Source: JAMIFV01 sp035906055 (GTDB lineage: Bacteria > Pseudomonadota > Alphaproteobacteria > Rickettsiales > JABCZZ01). Taken from it: a DNA stretch of 64,000 nt. Position numbers and translations under genes: made by a program. The notes under the pieces were generated by a model, which had not been told where the DNA came from, did no database searches, and saw nothing but the letters and a program-made list of their open reading frames with translations. The stretch lies in the NCBI GenBank assembly GCA_035906055.1, contig JAMIFV010000030.1, forward strand, positions 1-64,000, given 5' to 3'. Shown one piece after another: positions 59,998 to 64,000 of this stretch. How positions within the stretch are numbered: position 1 is the stretch's first letter; every line of letters starts with the position of its first letter.

Positions 59998-61040
59998 GCG
60001 CGTATGGAATAGGCAGCGTTGTTTGCCGCTTCCCGGTTCTTTTCGATATGCGCGAGGTGGCCGCCCACGGGGCGTTGCACGCGGCTGGCCCATTCCGTCT
60101 CCGCGGGCTGCGTGTCCGATGCGGCATTGACCGGCGGTGCGGCGTCATCCGTATGCCCAGCTCTAGCCAGCTTCTTTTCCTTATGCGCGGTGATCTTGCG
60201 GGCGAACAGGCGGCTGGAGAAATAAAGCCCAGCCGTGCACACGGAGGTGTAGAACGCTTCGAAAATACTTATCTTGGCGATTTCTGCGCCATCATGTTTG
60301 CCAAAGAATTTATCTACACCGGGATTTTTCTTGATCCAGTTGCCAAGCTTTTTGCCGGGAATATGAAACATCTTATCGTTAAGGCTGATCTTCGCACCTT
60401 CGGCAAAATGCGGCGCTGTATTGGGCAGTGCCTTGGCTTCCAGCGCAACCGCCGTGTTCACCACTATCGCTGCTGTGGCGGCGCGCCCGCCAAGTACGCT
60501 GAGCCAGCTTTGCTTGGGTTCGGCTTTATACACATTGGGATCATCCGGTTCAGAGCCGAGTTTCTTGTCTATCCATTTGCCGATGCGCTCACGGCGGTCT
60601 TCCAGCAGTTTGATGACGGGAGCGAGCAGTGAACCGTCAGCGAACGAGAAGAACACCATCTTTGACATCTCAGCCGTTTTTGGCTTCATGCCCATATCCT
60701 GGAACTTATCCACCAGCCACGCGCCACGTTTATGGATTAATTCCCCTGCTTTCCCATAGACAAGTTTCTCTCCCGCTTCGAGCGTATCTTTTTTCCAGTC
60801 CAGCGACCGGCCTGCTGTGGTCAGGTTGCCCTTGGTGGTGAGGTAGGTGGCGGCGACCGATATAACGAATACGCCCACATTGGTGATGAGCGGGTAGAGC
60901 ATGACGTCGAATACGCGCAGGCCCGTGGAACGTTTGGGGCGTTTGCCCTTAGGTGCAGCTTTTGCATCGGCGGGGGATGCATCCTGCTGGTCGGAATCTT
61001 TTATTTCCGGCGCTGGATTGTTATTCTGCATGATTTCCAT
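59994..61040 (-). CDS. Unrecognised membrane protein, 348 aa
   Basis: A polar, Ala/Pro/Lys-rich N-terminus (1-40), a membrane segment (about 44-68), a soluble region with charged helices, and further hydrophobic stretches near 178-200 and 260-285. The C-terminal tail ends EWASRVQRPVGGHLAHIEKN and following. No family recognised. It is convergent with mutS. ATG 61031 is an alternative start. Confidence 0.6.
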   Translation of the reverse strand: MEIMQNNNPAPEIKDSDQQDASPADAKAAPKGKRPKRSTGLRVFDVMLYPLITNVGVFVISVAATYLTTKGNLTTAGRSLDWKKDTLEAGEKLVYGKAGELIHKRGAWLVDKFQDMGMKPKTAEMSKMVFFSFADGSLLAPVIKLLEDRRERIGKWIDKKLGSEPDDPNVYKAEPKQSWLSVLGGRAATAAIVVNTAVALEAKALPNTAPHFAEGAKISLNDKMFHIPGKKLGNWIKKNPGVDKFFGKHDGAEIAKISIFEAFYTSVCTAGLYFSSRLFARKITAHKEKKLARAGHTDDAAPPVNAASDTQPAETEWASRVQRPVGGHLAHIEKNREAANNAAYSIRA

Positions 61041-61230
61041 GTAACTAATTTACACGGATTTTCCTAATAATCATGTTAAAGTTATGTGAATAACTACATA
61101 TTTTTTATGTGAATATGTAATTTTAATTATTCTAATTCCATGTAACCTAAACTTCATTTGACTAAAGCCACTTATCTGGGAAAATCACTGGGTCGCGCCG
61201 CCTGCCATTTCCCCAAAAGCTGCACCTGTG

Positions 61231-61533
61231 ATGAAGCAGGCCCTTGAAAGCTGTGAGCTTGAGGGTGGCTGGGTGATTTCAAAAGAGCATATCAGCCAGT
61301 CATGGGAAGAGTTGAAGCAAAGCACAAGAACCGCAGAGGATTTTGAAACAACTGCGTTCATAATGCTCGATATGAACAGGTTGCTCGGGAATAAAGACGA
61401 TGCAACTGCGAATCCGCAAGGCTTTACCGAACGGGATTTCGCGCGATTCGGCATAAAGCGCGACGAATACCTGACGCTGCTGGATGAAACGGCTATGAAT
61501 CTGGCGCGCGGCTTATTGAAGCAGGCTAGGTAG
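61231..61533 (+). CDS. Hypothetical protein, 100 aa
   Basis: Acidic, helix-rich and soluble (LEGGWVISKEHISQSWEEL, TAFIMLDMNRLLGNKDD, FARFGIKRDEYLTLLDE). A GTG three bases upstream could also start it. No family recognised. The stop overlaps the end of a minus-strand gene fragment. The stretch upstream (61041-61227) is AT-rich and holds no other gene. Confidence 0.45.
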   Translation: MKQALESCELEGGWVISKEHISQSWEELKQSTRTAEDFETTAFIMLDMNRLLGNKDDATANPQGFTERDFARFGIKRDEYLTLLDETAMNLARGLLKQAR

Positions 61534-61756
61534 GCATCGTTTCGACTGGTGCATGGGTAATTTGCTGTGCATGGGGGTGTTCCTCCGTTTTCTGTGTTAC
61601 CCCACCCCCATCATGGGTGAGGTTGCCAACAATGGCTTGTCCGCCCGCGTTCACTGTCACATGCTCAACGGTGACTTTCTGCTGTCCCTTGCCTTGATAG
61701 CGATTCAAGGCTTCCATGAGGATGGCATAACCTGTGTGCCTAGAACATTTGCAAAC
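61526..61756 (-). pseudogene. C-terminal fragment of a conserved alphaproteobacterial hypothetical gene
   Basis: The frame, open from a stop at 61757-61759 to the stop at 61526, has no good start. It encodes GYAILMEALNRYQGKGQQKV and TVEHVTVNAGGQAIVGNL. This is the C-terminal block I associate with a conserved alphaproteobacterial protein family whose full members are longer, so this is most likely a truncated remnant. Confidence 0.55.
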
Positions 61757-61886
61757 TCATCCTAAACGCAAGGCAAGCAGCATACGCTTGTCACTTAATA
61801 CGCGTTGCCCTCGTGAAGCGTTGCAATTATCGCGTACTCTCAGTTATGTTGGATTTTAACTGCTTCAGAACCCTGAGATTTATAAC

Positions 61887-62066
61887 ATGGACTATCTGGC
61901 GATACGTGAGGTGCTATTCGACCATTTCAAAGCTCTGCGTGAGCGTATGAAAGAGCAAATCAACACGCATGAAGGCTGGTACACTCCTGCCATGGCATGG
62001 AAACCTCCAAATGCAAAAACTGTAACCTATGTCTCCGGTATGGACTGTTACCTATCTCTCAGGTAG
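61887..62066 (+). pseudogene. 59-aa gene remnant running into an IS end
   Basis: ATG 61887 (after AACATGG) opens a frame starting MDYLAIREVLFDHFKAL with a phage-like or accessory flavour. The last residues (from TVTYVSGMDC) are translated from an IS481-like terminal repeat (62021-62069), so the natural C-terminus is missing. No confident family. Confidence 0.4.
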
Positions 62067-62069
62067 GAC
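62021..62069 (-). mobile_element. Solitary IS481-like terminal repeat
   Basis: Read on the minus strand it begins TGTCCTACCTGAGAGATAGG and continues into CCGGAGACATAGGTTAC. The repeated ACATAGGT / AGATAGGTAAC module resembles the ends of IS481-family elements. No transposase is seen within 2 kb, so it is a relic or solo end. Confidence 0.45.
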
Positions 62070-62421
62070 ATAACGTTCACACAGGCTGGGTGTCCGCCTT
62101 CGCGGGGATGACGTTTTGTTAAACTCCTGCGTTGCTAAGCAAAACCTCACTTTTAACAGCAACGGGCATCAGTGGTTTCTTGTCAGAAACGACGCACTAA
62201 AAATCTTCCACCCTTTCGAAGACACCATGGCTGTTTGTACGTATCTAATTAGTCGTTGCTTGCTATAGCCCGCCCATCACGGTTCTTTGGAATTATTCTT
62301 GTCCTGTGGAATAACAGCAGCCTTTTGTTCTTGCTCATAACCCTTTTGAGAAACAAAAAAATTGAACCGGCTTGAAATTGGCGATACCATTATTGCCTAG
62401 CTTCGTTCACTTCATACGTTT
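62070..62421. other. Non-coding stretch before the prepilin genes
   Basis: 350 bases, AT-rich. It contains one REP-like fragment (TGTCCGCCTTCGCGGGGATGAC near 62089-62111), similar to the GTCATCCC element at 53341, and nothing else I can assign. A promoter for the prepilin gene must lie here, but none is clear. Confidence 0.5.
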
Positions 62422-63285
62422 ATGCAAAAAAGTAAAGATGGATTTACGCTGATTGAACTGTCCATTGTTCTGGTCATCGTTGGTTTAATAGTAGGTGGGA
62501 TTCTTGTTGGTCGCGATCTGATCAGCGCTTCTGCTGTGCGCGGGCAGATCAGCCAGATAGAGAAATACCAGCAGGCGGTGAACACGTTTCGCCTGAAATA
62601 TGATTTTCTTCCGGGAGATATTCCCAATCCCGAAGCAACTAATTTCGGTTTTGCAACGCGTGGGCAATATACCGGCCAGGGAGACGGAAACGGCCTTCTC
62701 GAAGGTGTGGTCGATAATACGGGTTCGCCTTCTCTTGGCGGAGTTTACCTGTTAGGTGAACTTAGCATGCTATGGGTGGATTTGAGCGTTGCGAAGCTTA
62801 TTAACGGCAATTTCAATACTGCCACCCCCTCAACTTTTACAGGGGTTGCTGTATCCGGAACAAATTTAACTAAATATTTCCCGGAAGCAAAAATCGGACA
62901 GGGAAATTTTATTTATGTCTGGAATTTTAAAAGTTCCACACAAGTGAATTACTTTGCCATCAGTTCCATCACGAACATAAACGGCTCCGGACAACTTACC
63001 ACTGACCCAGCACTTGCGGTGAAGCAGGCCCATGCGATTGACAGCAAGATGGATGACGGAATGCCTCAGAAAGGAAGGGTAGTTGCCACTTACATACACA
63101 ACTTCTCATATAATGTTGGCGCTGCGGGAGGTGGAACTACTGGTGCCGCCGGTACCGCAGCAACTGCTGGCAGCAGCGTTACCTGCTATGATAATAACAA
63201 TGTCAACACCGCTACCCAGCAATACTCTATCAGTCAAAATAACGGGGCTGGAATGAATTGCGCGCTGAGTTTCCAGTTCCAGTAA
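62422..63285 (+). CDS. Type IV pilin-like / prepilin-type protein 1
   Basis: 287 aa. The prepilin cleavage site is Gly7-Phe8 in KDGFTLIELSIVLVIVG, followed by the hydrophobic alpha-1 helix (residues 8-30) with Glu at the conserved position 5. The mature globular part has IEKYQQAVNTFRLKYDFLPG, a type II secretion/pilin-like loop, and a Gly/Ala/Thr-rich region near 232-250. Two late cysteines (about 254 and 280) could form a loop disulfide. Probably a minor pilin or pseudopilin. Confidence 0.82.
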   Translation: MQKSKDGFTLIELSIVLVIVGLIVGGILVGRDLISASAVRGQISQIEKYQQAVNTFRLKYDFLPGDIPNPEATNFGFATRGQYTGQGDGNGLLEGVVDNTGSPSLGGVYLLGELSMLWVDLSVAKLINGNFNTATPSTFTGVAVSGTNLTKYFPEAKIGQGNFIYVWNFKSSTQVNYFAISSITNINGSGQLTTDPALAVKQAHAIDSKMDDGMPQKGRVVATYIHNFSYNVGAAGGGTTGAAGTAATAGSSVTCYDNNNVNTATQQYSISQNNGAGMNCALSFQFQ

Positions 63286-63419
63286 AAAGTGTCTTGCGGC
63301 TCTGGAGCGTAACAGATGTTGTTGTATGATAAACTATGGTGTTCCTGCCGAATTAAAGGTTTGAGAAATGCAAGGGATGCAGGTATTAGTTCTAAGCGGC
63401 GCATCAATTTCTGTATCTT

Positions 63420-64000
63420 ATGCAAATTATTACCCCTTCTGATTTTCAAGGAAAAAGTGCCTTTACCCTGATTGAACTCAGTATTGTGCTCGTCATCATC
63501 GGCCTTATCGTCGGGGGCATACTGACCGGACGTGATCTGATCAACGCAGCAGGCGTGCGTGCACAGGTCGCCCAAATTGAGAAATACCAGCAGGCTGTGA
63601 ACACTTTTCGGGGGAAATATGGCGCGCTGCCCGGCGATATTGATAATGTCAGCGCTCTGCGGTTTGGCCTGGCGCCGCGCGGCTCTAATTTAGGGCAAGG
63701 CGATGCAAACGGAATTATCGAAGGCGTAAATTCAACGTCTGCGAATAATAACTACGGTTTTACGTTCGGTGCCGGGGAAACACTGATGGTTTGGGTAGAT
63801 CTAAGCGCCGCTCGGCTGATAGACGAGAGATTTACCGCAGGCAGCGCTACCGCGATGCTTTCCGGCCCTGTCTCTGGCAGCACTATCAATAATTATTTCC
63901 CACCCGCCAGGATTGGCCAGGGAAATTATGTGTATATTTACAGTTCAGCCTACTGGCCAGGGGCCAACTCTTTCGGCATTTCTGCCATCCAGAATATTGT
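63420..64000 (+). CDS. Type IV pilin-like / prepilin-type protein 2 (partial)
   Basis: The frame runs from ATG 63420 off the window, at least 193 residues. It parallels protein 1 strongly: FTLIELSIVLVIIGLIVGG, IEKYQQAVNTFRGKYGALPG and MVWVDLSAARLIDERF. The cleavage site is SAF rather than GF, so Ala occupies the -1 position that is nearly always Gly. The two genes look like a tandem duplication. Confidence 0.82.
   Translation, partial: MQIITPSDFQGKSAFTLIELSIVLVIIGLIVGGILTGRDLINAAGVRAQVAQIEKYQQAVNTFRGKYGALPGDIDNVSALRFGLAPRGSNLGQGDANGIIEGVNSTSANNNYGFTFGAGETLMVWVDLSAARLIDERFTAGSATAMLSGPVSGSTINNYFPPARIGQGNYVYIYSSAYWPGANSFGISAIQNI

Overview
The window is a chromosomal segment of a free-living-type alphaproteobacterium of moderately high GC. 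Three things point there: the gene order lepB-rnc-era-recO-parC, the alphaproteobacterial-type cobS/cobT pair with a small J-domain gene, and a long meso-DAP-type division and cell wall (dcw) cluster. I cannot name the genus from sequence alone. The chromosome carries many short palindromic repeats, several of which lie inside reading frames.

Layout. 1-1320: IS1595-type transposase end, a tiny lipoprotein, a SET-domain protein and tRNA-Ser(GCU). 1487-10315: an information-processing run (signal peptidase I, DUF1189 membrane protein, RNase III, Era, RecO, ParC) with two unrecognised genes embedded. 10353-18773: a GDPD-like gene, then a tightly coupled sugar-metabolism and glycan cluster (two zinc-type dehydrogenases, a ribulose-phosphate-epimerase-like and a xylose-isomerase-like TIM barrel, a fused double nucleotidyltransferase, a polytopic membrane protein and a GT2 glycosyltransferase). 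18797-19075: YggT on the minus strand. 19386-37329: the dcw cluster mraZ-rsmH-ftsL-ftsI-murE-murF-mraY-murD-ftsW-(CBU_0592-like)-murG-murC-murB-(GIY-YIG)-ddl-ftsQ-ftsA, with no ftsZ following. 37558-41352, minus strand: three glycine-zipper-like proteins, an L,D-transpeptidase and citramalate synthase. 41571-44479: an SGNH/AlgJ-like plus MBOAT acyltransferase pair. 44507-47400: TilS, tRNA-Arg(ACG), a small secreted protein and a TrmJ-like RNA methyltransferase. 47488-51246, minus strand: J protein, CobS, a 118-aa unknown and CobT. 51327-59997: aminopeptidase P, a repeat-rich gap, NADP malic enzyme MaeB, a glycosyltransferase-like protein and MutS. 59994-64000: an unknown membrane protein, decayed gene and IS pieces, and two tandem type IV prepilin-like genes, the second cut by the window edge.

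How the parts work together. The dcw genes build UDP-MurNAc-pentapeptide (murC, D, E, F, ddl, murB), move it to the membrane (mraY, murG) and use it at the division site (ftsW, ftsI, ftsL, ftsQ, ftsA). A promoter and a 10-bp-periodic array of MraZ-type boxes sit in front of mraZ. The sugar cluster looks like a route that makes, activates and transfers an unusual sugar or polyol. The SGNH+MBOAT pair probably acylates an exported polymer.

Most unusual signal: a family of roughly 75-80 bp repeats (four copies seen) and several REP-like hairpin families. Members lie in frame inside RsmH, aminopeptidase P, a TrmJ-like methyltransferase and a GIY-YIG nuclease. Two foldback elements separate dcw genes that are normally contiguous (murF/mraY and mraY/murD). 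A GIY-YIG nuclease gene bracketed by exact 33-bp direct repeats sits between murB and ddl. This resembles the coding-region palindromic elements described in Rickettsia, but the sequences here are different families.
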